Shown: positions 43,743 through 55,095 of the stretch, piece by piece | How the letters are laid out: every line of letters begins with the position of its first letter | How positions within the stretch are numbered: position 1 is the stretch's first letter | Assembly (NCBI GenBank): GCA_964023205.1 | Contig: OZ026843.1 | Location: 1,783,029-1,847,028, forward strand | Source: Lutraria lutraria | Lineage: Eukaryota > Mollusca > Bivalvia > Venerida > Mactridae | Direction of reading: 5' to 3' | DNA length: 64,000 bases | Made by a program: the position numbers and the translations under genes | The notes under the pieces: model-generated | What the model saw: only the letters and a program-made list of their open reading frames with translations | Databases searched by the model: none | Told to the model about the DNA's origin: nothing

Positions 43743-45300
43743 TAGCTCACCAGAGCACGAATGTGCTCAGCGTGAGCTTTTGTGATCACCCTGCGTCCAT
43801 CGTGCGTCGTTACGATTACGTGGCGTCCATGTTTACTTAAAACAACATCTCCTCCTACACCGCTATGTCGATTGCAACCAAACTTGGTTGGAATGATCAA
43901 AGTTGTTCAAAAAATTAAATTTTGACCCCGGGGCCATAATTTGAACAAACTTGGTAGAGGTCTACTAGACAATGCCACATACAAAATATCTAAGCTCTAG
44001 GCCTTGCAGTTTCGGAGAAGATTTTTTAAATTTTCCTATATAAGTCTATATAAATCAAGTGACCCCCGGCGCGGGGCCAATTTTGACCCTAGGGCAATAA
44101 TTTGAACAAACTTGGTAAAGGTCCACTAGACAATGCTACATACCAAATATCTTAGCTCTAGGCCTTGTGGTTTCGGAGAAGAAGATTTTTTAAATTTTCC
44201 TATATAAAATAGAATAAACCCCAGGGCAGGGCCAATTTTGACCCCGGGGCCATAATTTGAACAAACTTGGTAGAGGTCCACTAGACAATGCCACATACAA
44301 AATATCTAAGCTCTAGGCCGTGCAGTTTTGGAGAAGAAGATTTTTTAAATTTTCCTATATAAGTCTATATAAATCAAGTGAGCCCCGGGGCGGGGCTAAT
44401 TTTGACCCTAGGGCAATAATTTGAACAAACTTGGTAGAGGTCCACTAGACAATGCCACATACAAAATATCTAAGCTCTAGGCCTTGCAGTTGCGGAGAAG
44501 CAGATTTTTTAAATTTTCCTATATAAGTCTATATAAATCAAGTGACCCCCGGCGCGGGGCCAATTTTGACCCTATGGCAATAATTTGAACAAACTTGGTA
44601 GAGGTCCACTAGACAATGCTATATGGCAAATATCTTAGCTCTAGGCCCTGTGGTTTCGGAGAAGAAGATTTTTCAAATTTTCCTATATAAAATAGAATAA
44701 ACCCCAGGGCAGGGCCAATTTTGACCCCGGGGCCGTAATTTGAACATACTTGGTAGAGGTCCACTAAACAATGCCACATACAAAATATCTAAGCTCTAGG
44801 CCTTGCGGTTTCGGAGAAGAAGATTTTTTAATTTCCTATATAAGTCTATGTAAAATCAAGTTACCCCCGGGGCGGAGCCAATTTTGACCCCAGGGGAATA
44901 ATTTGAGCAAACTTTGTAGAGTTCCATTAGACAATGCTACATACCAAATATCTCAGCTCTAGGCCCTGTGGTTTCGGACAAGAAGATTTTTAAAGTTTTT
45001 TTCTATTTGTTGCCATGGCAACCAGTTTTTAATGAAATTTAATTTTTTGAACAATTTTGAAAGGGGACCACCCAAGGATCATTTCAGCAACGTTTGGTTG
45101 CAATCGGAATAGCGGTGTAGGAGGAGATGTTGTTTTAAGTAAATATGGACGCCACTTCACGACGAACGACGCACAATGGACGCAGGGCGATCACAAAAGC
45201 TCACCCTGAGCACATATGGGTCACTTGATCTTACATAGACTCGTATAGAAAACTTCAACAATGTTAATCTCCAAATGACCTTTTCTCCTGGTGAGCATTT
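43743..45300. mobile_element. HINE-A inverted composite with a 5' hairpin end on both sides
   Basis: Left: forward 5' end (TTAGCTCACCAGAGCACGAA, TGTGCTCAGCGTGAGC) and ~180 bp leader. Middle, 43925-45000: about seven core monomers of ~160 bp in reverse orientation (AACAAACTTGGTAGAGGTCC, ACATACAAAATATCTAAGCT, AAATCAAGTGACCCCCGG). Right, 45005-45215: the leader and 5' end in reverse (GCGATCACAAAAGCTCACCC), followed by a piece of 3'-end sequence (CTCCTGGTGAGCATTTA) without its hairpin. Confidence 0.75.
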
Positions 45301-45754
45301 ATCAGCTTAATTCATAAAATATACTTTTTAAATAAAGCTATGTTTGTTCAACACTGTGATCGTTAATGCAAGTATGAATTCTGGCCGAGTAACAATCAAC
45401 ACCGTGTTACGAAAGTTTCAAACTGTTTTTGTTGTAACCAGACCAGCACCATTCAGTGGCATAAAGGACCGAAGATGCAACATTTCTCCGATAACATTAG
45501 GAGAACAGGAACAGAAATTTCAGTACAGTCTGGTCTTCTAAGCTCTGTAACTCCACAATGAAATTAAACGAGACGACAAGACTTGGGATATACACGCATG
45601 GACACATTACCTACCTTTCTGGTGAGGTCAAGTATGCAGACGAAGTCGTTTGGCTGCATTATGCGAAGATACTTACAATCCGTGTCATTCTCCCGCTAAT
45701 TTTCCCTCTTTAAACGACCATTTCTCCCAAACGTCTAAAAGAAAACTGTTAACA
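45301..45754. other. Non-coding spacer
   Basis: No supported feature. Confidence 0.35.
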
Positions 45755-46165
45755 TCGTAATTTGAACAAACTTGGTAGAGGTCCACTAGACAATGCCACA
45801 TACAAAATATTGAAGCTCTAGGCCTGGTAGTTTTGGACAAGAAGATTTTTTTTTTTTTAAATAAGTCTATATGAATCAAGTGAGTCCGAGGCGGGGCCAA
45901 ATTTGACCCCAGGGCTAATTTGAACTAACTTGATAGAGGTCCACTAGACAATGCTACATACCAAATATCTAAGCTCTAGGTCTAGTGGTTTCAGAGATTT
46001 TCAAAAAATCCTTCGGGTTGCTGGCAACCTGGACCAGGATTCTGCATGGAATAGAATTCTTTGAACCACATTGGTAGAGCCTCAAGCAAGGAACACCTGT
46101 GAAGTTTTGCTGAAATTGACCCAGTGGTTTAGTAGGAGATGTTGTTTAAAGAAATTGATACACTT
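45755..46165 (-). mobile_element. HINE-A fragment, reverse orientation
   Basis: Two core monomers (TTGAACAAACTTGGTAGAGG twice with changes) and the reversed leader (AGTGGTTTAGTAGGAGATGT). Both hairpin ends are missing. Confidence 0.65.
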
Positions 46166-46170
46166 CGGGT

Positions 46171-46401
46171 AACTACGGACATTTTTTGCACACCTGACGA
46201 CTACCCAGGTGTATTTTATCATGACATCTATCTCAAATCACTCGGATTTTAAGGTACAATTTATATGTCTGACTGTGGAAAAAGATGCGAGGTAAGTTTA
46301 AAGTATGATTTGAATGAGAAAGTTCGGACAAAGTCGAGAAAGTACGGACATAAATATCGAATAACTACGGAATCATTTAACAGTCGAGAACCTTCGGACT
46401 G
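46171..46401. repeat. Cluster of a dispersed motif (A-G/C-T-W-CGGACA)
   Basis: AACTACGGACA at 46171, AGTTCGGACA at 46321, AGTACGGACA at 46341, AACTACGGAA at 46363 and CCTTCGGACTG at 46391, with GTCGAGAA also repeated before two of them (46334, 46383). Spacing is irregular. Confidence 0.45.
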
Positions 46402-46766
46402 TTCGAATTAAAAACAAAATGTTTACCAACATACTACCACATTACTATCCATACATAACTCATTTTATGTGAAATATTATCTATATGAGAAGCTAATCAG
46501 TGTTACATCAATATTTATGTTAAACAATGACTGACTAAATATGTCTGATATAATAAGCTGAAATTGTTTTGACATGTACATATTTTATGACAAAATATTA
46601 AAAACACACACGCACACAATGTGTCAAACATATTGAGCTTATATCTGTTCTTTTACAAGTGAAAATTATTTCTATTCTTTTTTTACTAGACCCCGATTTT
46701 TTCTCATTCCGTTTTTTTTCAATTTTTGTAATGTCGGCTCTATTTTTTTCACCATTAATGTCCTCA
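46402..46766. other. AT-rich spacer
   Basis: No supported feature; may hold the 3' flank of the pogo relic. Confidence 0.35.
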
Positions 46767-48888
46767 CTAGTGAGAAGTAGATGTTGTGTCACATGTCACC
46801 TTAGAACGTGGATGAACAGGAGCAAGTAGTGGCAGGAATGTCGTTAGAATAACTTTGTCTATATATATGGTTCTTCTGTGGCAATCACGAAGGTGTTTCT
46901 GTCGATTGACCAAGAACAACTTGGTTACCATCTGAGTATCGAATTGGGTCTGCCAGAACACTTTAACGTCAGTAATCAACTGTAAACATTCTTCTGGATT
47001 ACTTATGTCTAAAATTTCACCAGACAAATTAAAACTTGTAGATAATTCTAGAGATTGACATTCCTCATTATGAGAGGAGGGCACAAATACACACTGGGGT
47101 GTTATAGGGTACGTTGGTTGGACATCGTTTTCAGGAATAACATTGCTCGAAATACATGGAGTAGAACAGGAGGACACGGCGACAGAATCAATAGCTGTCG
47201 CAATAAACTCTGGCGAATCTACCACTGATCTACCAGCAATTGGTAAAAGCCTGTCTGACGGCTCTCTATGGGCAAACGCCGAGTTTGGAATGGCTTCTCT
47301 GTCAAGTGGATATATTACACGAATCCACTGCAGATATTGGATGCAGTGACCGCGCTGTTCCATGCAGCGGTAAAAAGAGTGCAGAAAGTCCATTTATTAA
47401 TTTGATGCAAATGACTCTTGTAGGAAATTTGAGCAAACTTCATTATATTTCCTGTTCATCGGCGCAAATACAGCTTGATCAAATGGACGAAGGAAATGTG
47501 TTGTATGAGGTGGAAGTGCGAATATGTGGACGTTCTCTTCCATCGCCCTCATCAATACAGACATTTTCTTGGGATGAATGCCCATCCGGTATTAGTAACT
47601 GTCAGAACCACAGTATTGGAGACACATTTCGTCAAACCAGCGTTCGCCAATACTATCGTCCATCCAGCTATTTTGTTGGTAAAACCAATGGGAACCGACT
47701 GGGGATGACGCAACAACAAAACGTGCCGAGGTCTAATGTTTAATAGTTCGTTGGAAAGGAAAGCAACACGAAGACCATATACTACATATTTACAGTATTT
47801 GCAAGAAATAACACACTACTTTTTTAAACAGACGTAAATAAGTATGACAAGGCCATTATTTACTGTATTTTTAACTTCATTTATCAGATCTTAATTATCT
47901 GGTTTGCTGTGAACATTTATCTGCAGTGTTCATGTTGTGTTAGTTGGAAGCCAACGTTTACGTATTTGAGTTTTTACCTTTCGCGATAAATATGGCTGGC
48001 ATCCTGCGCCCGTACGCATTCACACATGCCACAACGGTAATGTTAGTGGACTTGGTCGATGTCTTACTCACGCATGCTTCACCTTTGGCCCCTACAACTC
48101 TTACTGGGTCATGCTTCGACAATTCATCGCAATTCCAGAGGCATTGAGGTTTGTCGGATAGACCAAGGCCTTCAACAATTGTTTCTGTTATTAAGGTTAA
48201 ACAAGTTTAGTAACAAAAATAAGGACAGTAACTCCCACATATTCATTGGCTGACGTTACAACAGATATATAACATGCAAATCAAATGATATTATGTTTTG
48301 AATACCCTAATGTACAAAAAAGCTTTTGCTAAAATGTCTTCTACTAGTAATTGTTCGTGTGCAGTATATCCTGTTTGACTTTATTTTCACTATTTATAAT
48401 CATGACTATATTTTAAGGATGTACATAGATCTACCCAAGCCATCAAAATACTTCTTGAAAACCGGCTTGTTCATCATTCTTGATCTATGGGATGTCAACT
48501 TTTCAGGTTTTCGGATATCTATTTCGGGATGACGCTTCTTCATTCCCGTCCACCAGTCCTTACCTGCCTTAAAGTTAGGGAAACCGGAGCCTATATTGTA
48601 CTTCTTACTAAGTATGCTAGTTCTTAACAGAACTTGTTTGCATATCAGGCCTATGTCTCTTCTGGCAGCCATAACTACTGCTTTCAACTATTTTAGCGTC
48701 TATATCACTAGGGATATGTGAGGTCTACCATTTCGTACGTGTATTTCATGTTTCCCACAAATTCTTTCGCCTATAGTTGACTTTGGTATGTGAAACATGG
48801 CAGCTGCCTTTCTAATGGAGAACGACCCATTTTGCACGGGAATGACTGCCCTTTTGAAGTTTCTTCAAAGTTCTAGATCTTTCCCCAT
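46767..48888 (-). pseudogene. Pogo-like transposase relic, nearly full length
   Basis: N to C on the minus strand: start near 48888; a psq-type helix-turn-helix (SIRKAAAMFHIPKSTIGERI, about 48830-48770); a CENP-B-type segment (FPNFKAGKDWWTGMKKRHPE, about 48590-48530); an intervening ~230 bp without coding match; the first catalytic Asp in LWNCDELSKHD (about 48120); VGAKGEACVSKTSTK...ITVVACVNAYG (48090-48010); then LPPHTTHFLRPFDQAVFAPM (about 47510-47455) and IYPLDREAIPNSAFA (about 47310). The second DDE residue region (expected L-D-G-H-x-S-H) reads RMGIHPKK and is lost. Several stops and frameshifts. The C-terminal 208-codon open part is Ser/Thr-rich. TIRs not found. Confidence 0.75.
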
Positions 48889-51379
48889 TTCTTTTGTAAA
48901 TATATTTTCTGGGCATACTGCAAAAAAACGCTAAATAATAATGTCTGATGAATAACCTCGAAGACCAAATTAATCAGAATAAATTCAGGTCAGTATGTGT
49001 AATCATTGTGAAACAAGATGTGTTTTAAAACAAAGCGTCCCCTCCGGGTGATATTGGGGCGCAGGAATTTATATTCGGGCCTAGATGTACTAGATTTATC
49101 TACAACCACCATACATTTGTTAATGATTAGTTCCCATTTCATGTTGCAGTGTTCATAAGTTCAACTTCCATGATTACTTTCAGTACTTTGACTAACGTTA
49201 CAGATGCAAGTTGTAGACCCCTGCTTCATTTCATTTGTTTGTGGTATTATAAGATTTGCGATGTTTTATTTCCTGTCAAAACCAAATTTAGTGTGCTCAA
49301 GCTCAAAGGTAATGCAACTGATAAGTCATGTCTCTTTCTCTCATGCCTCATTCCAACCAAACACCCATTCTCACTTAAGTGCGACAAATGCTGTCTTCAG
49401 TATTTATACGTTTATAACTACGTATAAACCATTGTAAGAACACTTTCAAATGTGTTTTGTAAAGAGTGACGATATTTGCAATAGATGAACACAATATAAA
49501 GAGTTCATCTCATCACAAGACGAAATAACACACGATAAAAGAGACTAAGGGAAAAGCAGCCTGTCTTCACGAAAAATAACATTTTAAAACTCATAATTTT
49601 CATACCTAAAAATGTCTCAAGAAAATGAAATAATGGCCGATTTACATCACTAATGGGGCCCTTGTCTATAAATAATGTGATTCTTCCCAAGACGGCATCT
49701 ATTGAATTACTGCTACTGTGTTTGTACTTGTCTTCAAAATATAGACACTATGTCTTCAACACTATAATATTATATACATTTAAACCATTAGTCGCATTAC
49801 CATATTGAAATCACAGATCAAACGCATACATAGTTAATATTTACCGAGAAAAGTATTTTACCGAGTAATAGTACGCAATAAATGATCAAATTGACATGCT
49901 ATCTGAAAGTTATGTGCATAATTTATAAGAAAACAGGTACGTGTCAACGTTTAATGCATATATCTATTTTTTTAGTCCTCGTTACATGTTAACAGTCTAT
50001 TTCTATCCGTAGATGACATATTTTTCTAAGTATCAAGAGTCAAACAGCAAATTTTGAAGCAGAAGAAAAATATTTACCTGCAAAACAAAAATTGACAAAA
50101 AAAAAACAGGTACGGGACAAGCATCATGAGTTTACAACGTTATTTCCACAATTTCTTCCGTTCGTTTTTTTAATTTTAATGTGTTTCTATTTCATTCTTT
50201 TTGCATTGTTTTCTTGTTGGTAAACAGTCATATTCTTTTGTTGAAATCAAAATATTAAAATAAATAATTCATATTTCATGTGTGTCTTTAAGTGGTTGCT
50301 GCTAGCTTGAAAAGTATGATACTTGTCCTGATAAAACTTGGGAATTTTACTGTTGACATGTATATTTATCAAAGTACGCACACAGAAAATAAATTTGAAG
50401 ACTTTCATCAAGGTCAATTTGTTGTATGCATTTGTCGCGGTTAAGCGAGAATGAGTGCAAAACGCGACTGTGAGTATTTAGTACAATTAAGAATGTTTGC
50501 CTTTTCATCCAAACAAAGTTTCCCCTGTCAAACTCAAACAATCGGTGGGCTAAACACAAATCAACGAGTATTGGCCGATCACCGCGCCGTCAGTATTGAA
50601 TACTGTTAAAAAATCGCACTGGTGTTGCGTAATCGATTTGGGAGAAGCTGGTATTATTAATCATTTTTTACTTTCTTTTTTAATCTTTTTTAAACAATCT
50701 GATATGTATTGTATGCATCCATTAAGTGATAAAAAATGTCAAAATATTTAAAATGAAAGTTTTTTACCGTTACTACAAAGCTTTGAAAATGTTTTCTGTA
50801 TATATAATAGCTTCTCCCAAAACGGTTAGGCTACGCTCTTTTTATTCGTTCGTTTCTAAACCTTACTACCCCAACTTCGCAAAAGTACCGAAAACGTTTT
50901 CGAAGCTTGTTTATACCTATCTGAAAATAGGTTGTTAAAAGAACAATAGGGTAAATTAAAAAATCAACGGCAATTGATCTTATTTACTTCGTACAAGCCT
51001 ATATAATGGAAAAACTGTAGTTACAATGACCAAACTATGCAAATAAGTCTTGTCTTATGAAAACCATATTTTGTATTACGTTTATATACAACGCATTGGC
51101 GTTTTAACGGATTGCGAATAAAAACGCAATGGAGATAAAACATACTGACGGTTTAAATCGTAATTGATATAATTCTTTGAGCAGTTATTATTGAATTTTG
51201 TTTCGTGAATTCAGTTTCTTTCTAGCTGCGTAAAACAGTAGAAATGTTCGTTGTTTTTTATCTCCATTTTCTTTTCTTTTTTTTTTGTCTCCGTTTCGAG
51301 AAAAACTCGCTCCGCCAGCATTTTCCAGCCAGACTCTATCAATCGACCAATGAAAATGTTACAATTAGCCACGTGTTAA
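48889..51379. other. AT-rich non-coding DNA
   Basis: No supported gene or repeat. A lone GAAAACGTTTTC, the motif of the 41.4-kb element, occurs at 50890-50901. Confidence 0.4.
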
Positions 51380-51456
51380 AGCGCGTCACTTTCCGCCATA
51401 TTGTTTGACTGAACACGAAAGACAACAACGATAACTGTCAACAAACATGGTAAGAA
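51380..51456 (+). promoter_or_regulatory. Putative promoter and first exon end of the protease-like gene
   Basis: GCGCGTCACTTTCCGCCATA (51379-51398) looks like an initiator/YY1-type region. ~50 bp on, AACATG is followed by a donor, ATG|GTAAGA (51447-51454). The ATG does not give an open frame into the next exon, so the first exon may be untranslated or the frame has decayed. Confidence 0.35.
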
Positions 51457-51486
51457 GTATTTAACAGTAGGTAGTTTCCATCAAGG

Positions 51487-52420
51487 TTGTCTAAATTTGC
51501 ACCGTATAATGGAATGCAGTGTACTGCAATGTCACTAGTCGCTCTTTCGGCATTTTTTCAATGCCAGCCTTGCAGTATTTTTAATTTCATAAGTCTTGAT
51601 ATTGACTGTATGTTGAATGAAGGAAATCGCTTGTATGGAAGTATAGTTCAGTCCATCGGTGAACTTAGATACCTTGGACATAATGATTTGCCGAATGTTG
51701 CTACATTTAGGGGTCAGTTATATGATGTACAGTACACCTCAGCAGGGTTCTCAATAACTGCAGGCCAATTTAGCCGCTTAGAAACTTACCTCACGTTAGA
51801 TTTTATCAGGAAAATGAACACCCAGGCATATTGTCATGTAGGAAGTTTTAATCTAGATGTCAATAAGACGTCAGTGACTTATTGCCTGATCAATAATTGG
51901 AGATTTTAAGTTAGAAATGTGTTTGGGCCGGTTAGGAATCTCAAAAGTGTATAAAATATTGATAGAAAATGCCCGGACCCCTAAGCAGGTCTGTTAGTCT
52001 AGCTTTTGGGCCTGTTGGCCCCAAACTTATTGAGAACTGTGCTTCAGATATGTATTACGGCTATATAATATCAACAGACCTGTCGAGTTACGTTAGGGCC
52101 AATTGCCATTTTTCGACGCAATTTCTCAAGCATGCCTACTCTCGCCTTACCAAATCTTGACTGTTGATGGTTTGACAATCGCTTTGTATATCGATCCTCA
52201 AACTACTCATTTCCTTTTATTTGATTCCCACGAAAGAAATAGACATGGGTTACGCAGTGATGATGGTACTGCTGTGCTGATATCTTATGACACATTAGAT
52301 GAGTTATTTGATTTTCTTTTTGTTCATTATACAGATCATTCTTATGAATTGACTCCAGGTTATTGGTCAACTATTTTCGAGCAGGGTAATACTCAAAGAA
52401 CTGCCTTTTCTTATTCATAG
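51487..52420 (+). pseudogene. UL36/OTU-type cysteine protease-like domain, frameshifted
   Basis: The first open part (51487-51909) has KFAPYNGMQCTAMSLVALSA, with the candidate nucleophile Cys, then DIDCMLNEGNRLYGSIVQSI and HNDLPNVATFRGQLYDVQY. Another frame around 52103-52420 gives PFFDAISQACLLSPYQILT, then HFLLFDSHERNRHGL, where FDSH carries the Asp-x-His pair, and GTAVLISYDTLDELFDFLF. Cys near the N-terminus and a late D-x-H are the triad arrangement of the herpes-tegument (Herpes_teg_N, C76-like) and related deubiquitinase folds, which also occur in animal transposon-encoded polyproteins. A frameshift or lost intron lies between 51909 and 52103. The promoter-like start and later short exons suggest a decayed host or transposon gene. 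Confidence 0.5.
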
Positions 52421-53740
52421 TCATTGTTTTATGATGTACATGAAGTACATAGCCAATTATTGAATGATTATGAGTATGTTGCACGTCCGCTTCAGTCAAG
52501 TGAACGATTCTCTTTTGAAATTTGAATTGTCAGTTCCTAATAACATACAGTCCTATGATCTGGTTAATATGCAAACTGCAACACCTGCATTTTTTGCCCA
52601 ATCTTTGTTTCCAAACACAGAAATTACTGTCTAATTTGAGCTATACACTTGCAACAATATTAAGATATCAGCAGTTGATCAGCGTTTCAGTAATCAGTTA
52701 ATATTAAAAAAGTATGTGTTAAGATGAAAAGGTAGATGAAAAAAATCATACTCATTTAAATTGAATATATATACAGTAACAACTCACCTTAAGACCTCTC
52801 AATAATGTGACTCACTCAAAATTACAGTCTGCAAAATAAGCACTTGACTAGTTGTCCCAGACAAGTAATTATTGATTTGGACTATTAACTTTAATCAATA
52901 ATTATGTTTATAGTATAAAGGAAAACTATTCACTTTTGGTGATTCCAACTGTAAGTAACTTGAGAACTATTTAATTTCCTATCCTTTAAACTTCATAGAC
53001 TATATCTTACAGAGCTTAAATTTATAATACTAATATTTTCAGTTCATTTCCAATGATGCTGTACCTGTGTCAATAGAAGATGAGGACGTTGACAACATTT
53101 AAAAAAAAATGGTGATTTGCTGTGCAAATGAAAGACAAGGAGTTGGTGTATTCAATTGATTCACTGTATGAAGTTGCTTCATATACTGCTTGTAGTACAA
53201 AAGGTGTGGACTTTTTTGTCTATAGGCATACTGCTTTTTGGATTAGACTTTATTTTCACTGTTTATTAGTTGTGGGTTTCATACAAACCCTGAAAAGTGC
53301 TTGAATTTCTATATTTCAGATTTGAATGCAAACTGGCTTACATTAAATTTATAATAGTCCAAAAAAACTGTTTAAATTTGGAAATGTTATGCTTGATAAG
53401 TGGTTGAGTTCATAAATAGAATCAATAATTGTTAAAATGTCATGTATACGGATGTCTGTGTGGGAAAAATATGTTTTGGTCATAAACCACATAATAGTTC
53501 TGACTGATTTTCATATGTTGTCAAAGGGAAAGACATTGTGTATAGAATACACAGTCATGTGTTGTTTTGTGTTCCCGTTTATATATAAATAAGTGTTTTT
53601 TTTATACATTTACAGCTTGTCGCAAGAAGAAGTTAGTGGAAGGTGTATGTCCAACTTGCGAAGGAACAAAAGGATCAAGAACTTACAGATGCAAGTTGTC
53701 AGTCATTAGAGACAATTTCTCAAAGGATGTTACCTTAAGA
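52421..53740 (+). other. Possible further exons of the protease-like gene
   Basis: 53043-53102 follows TATTTTCAG and reads FISNDAVPVSIEDEDVDNI then stop. 53616-53741 follows TTTACAG and reads CRKKKLVEGVCPTCEGTKGS...YRCK, a C-x2-C-type Cys cluster. Each has a good acceptor but donors and linking frames are not established. Confidence 0.3.
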
Positions 53741-54559
53741 TGATTTAGTTAAATTATTTGGGAAGTTACCACAAAAAGAAGATGATGATCTATTGTTCAG
53801 CATGGTGGAGTCGTTGCCAGTAAATTTTACAGCAAAATTTTCTGGGACAAACTTCTAAAATATTGTGAAAAAATAAATCAATAAATATATACACTTCAGA
53901 ACATGCAAATTTACCATGCAGATATTTTTCTAATTTAACATATTTACATTTTAGATGTTTGTTGCTTTAAAGGTATAATTACATTTTGGAAAGAAGCCTA
54001 AAACCAGAAATTAGCATTTTAGACAATAGTTTGACTAAAGAATATATAAATTTTTGTGTGTTCACAGTACAATTTTTGCCTGTTAGAAAAAAATGTTTTT
54101 GACAGTGCATGCAATTTTTAGTTATTTTTGAGTAAAAAAATACTCATGATTGTTTTTTTAAATATGTTTGTTATGCAAGTGATCAGTAAACTTAATAAGA
54201 AACATAGAAAAATTAAGGATTATTGCTTTAATAGTCAATTTCTTCAATTCATATTTATGAAACTTCTTACCAACACATGATTATAGGAACACTGATCATG
54301 GCTATTTATTTCTAACCAAATGCCATTGTGCTACAATATTTATTGTATGGTAAAAAACAACACTTTGGTTTATTATACTGTAGGACTTTCATTGCCCTAG
54401 TTCATCTATAACAAAATGAAATATAAACTTTTCTGATACTTTTTCCTTCTGTATATTAACAGTCTTTCTGTCATTAAATTATGTTAAAGTTAGGTACTGG
54501 GCCATCTGGGGTAAAGATTCATTTGGAAAGTAATAGAAAACTTACCAGAGATCAGACTT
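53741..54559. other. AT-rich spacer
   Basis: No supported feature. Confidence 0.35.
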
Positions 54560-55095
54560 TGAGCTTTATCTTGTCCATTGTTGTTGTTCACATATCTTAG
54601 TAATATGTCTATGTATATATATATTGCTTGTGTTTTGTGTAGACCAGGCTACAGGACTTTCTTTGTAGAGATGTTGTTAATCATGTTTGCATTACGACTT
54701 GTATGATCTCATAAAAAAATCAATTTTTCAACTTTGACATGTTTCTTTGTATTCCCATTTAAACTCATAAAAATCATTTTTAATAATCCATGTGCCATTG
54801 ATTATTTCCTCAAATGTATATCTGTATAAAGCTTTAAGGAAAGTGCAAAAAAGTTCTCTTATATTTTAGTTCTCCTGTCACTATTGTTATCTTTACATTT
54901 CTTTGTAAATATGTATATTGTTTTTGTGTGTACCAGACTACAGGACTGTCTTGGTATAAATGTTGCTAATTTATTTTTTGTAACTCTTATAATATCATAA
55001 GCAAATCAATCTTTCCTATTGCATTTTTCCATTTAAACTGTAAAAACTTAATTTTTATTAAACCATTGACCATTGATTATTTTCCCAAGTAGAGC
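54560..55095. repeat. Two diverged direct copies of ~250-300 bp
   Basis: Shared landmarks in order: CATTGTTGTT/CTATTGTTAT, TTGTGTAGACCAGGCTACAG / GTGTGTACCAGACTACAG, GGACTTTCTTTG / GGACTGTCTTGG, GTTGTTAAT / GTTGCTAAT, ATCTCATAA / ATATCATAA, CCATTTAAACT, and CCATTGATTATTTCC / CCATTGATTATTTTCCC. Copy 1 about 54570-54815, copy 2 about 54880-55090. Confidence 0.55.

Noticed and set aside
43318..43745. Overlapping 130- and 105-codon open frames
   Set aside because: Two equally long overlapping frames with no motifs and no splice sites; likely chance.
49149..49437. 92- and 77-codon open frames
   Set aside because: Cys/Phe-rich, overlapping in two frames, no recognisable domain.
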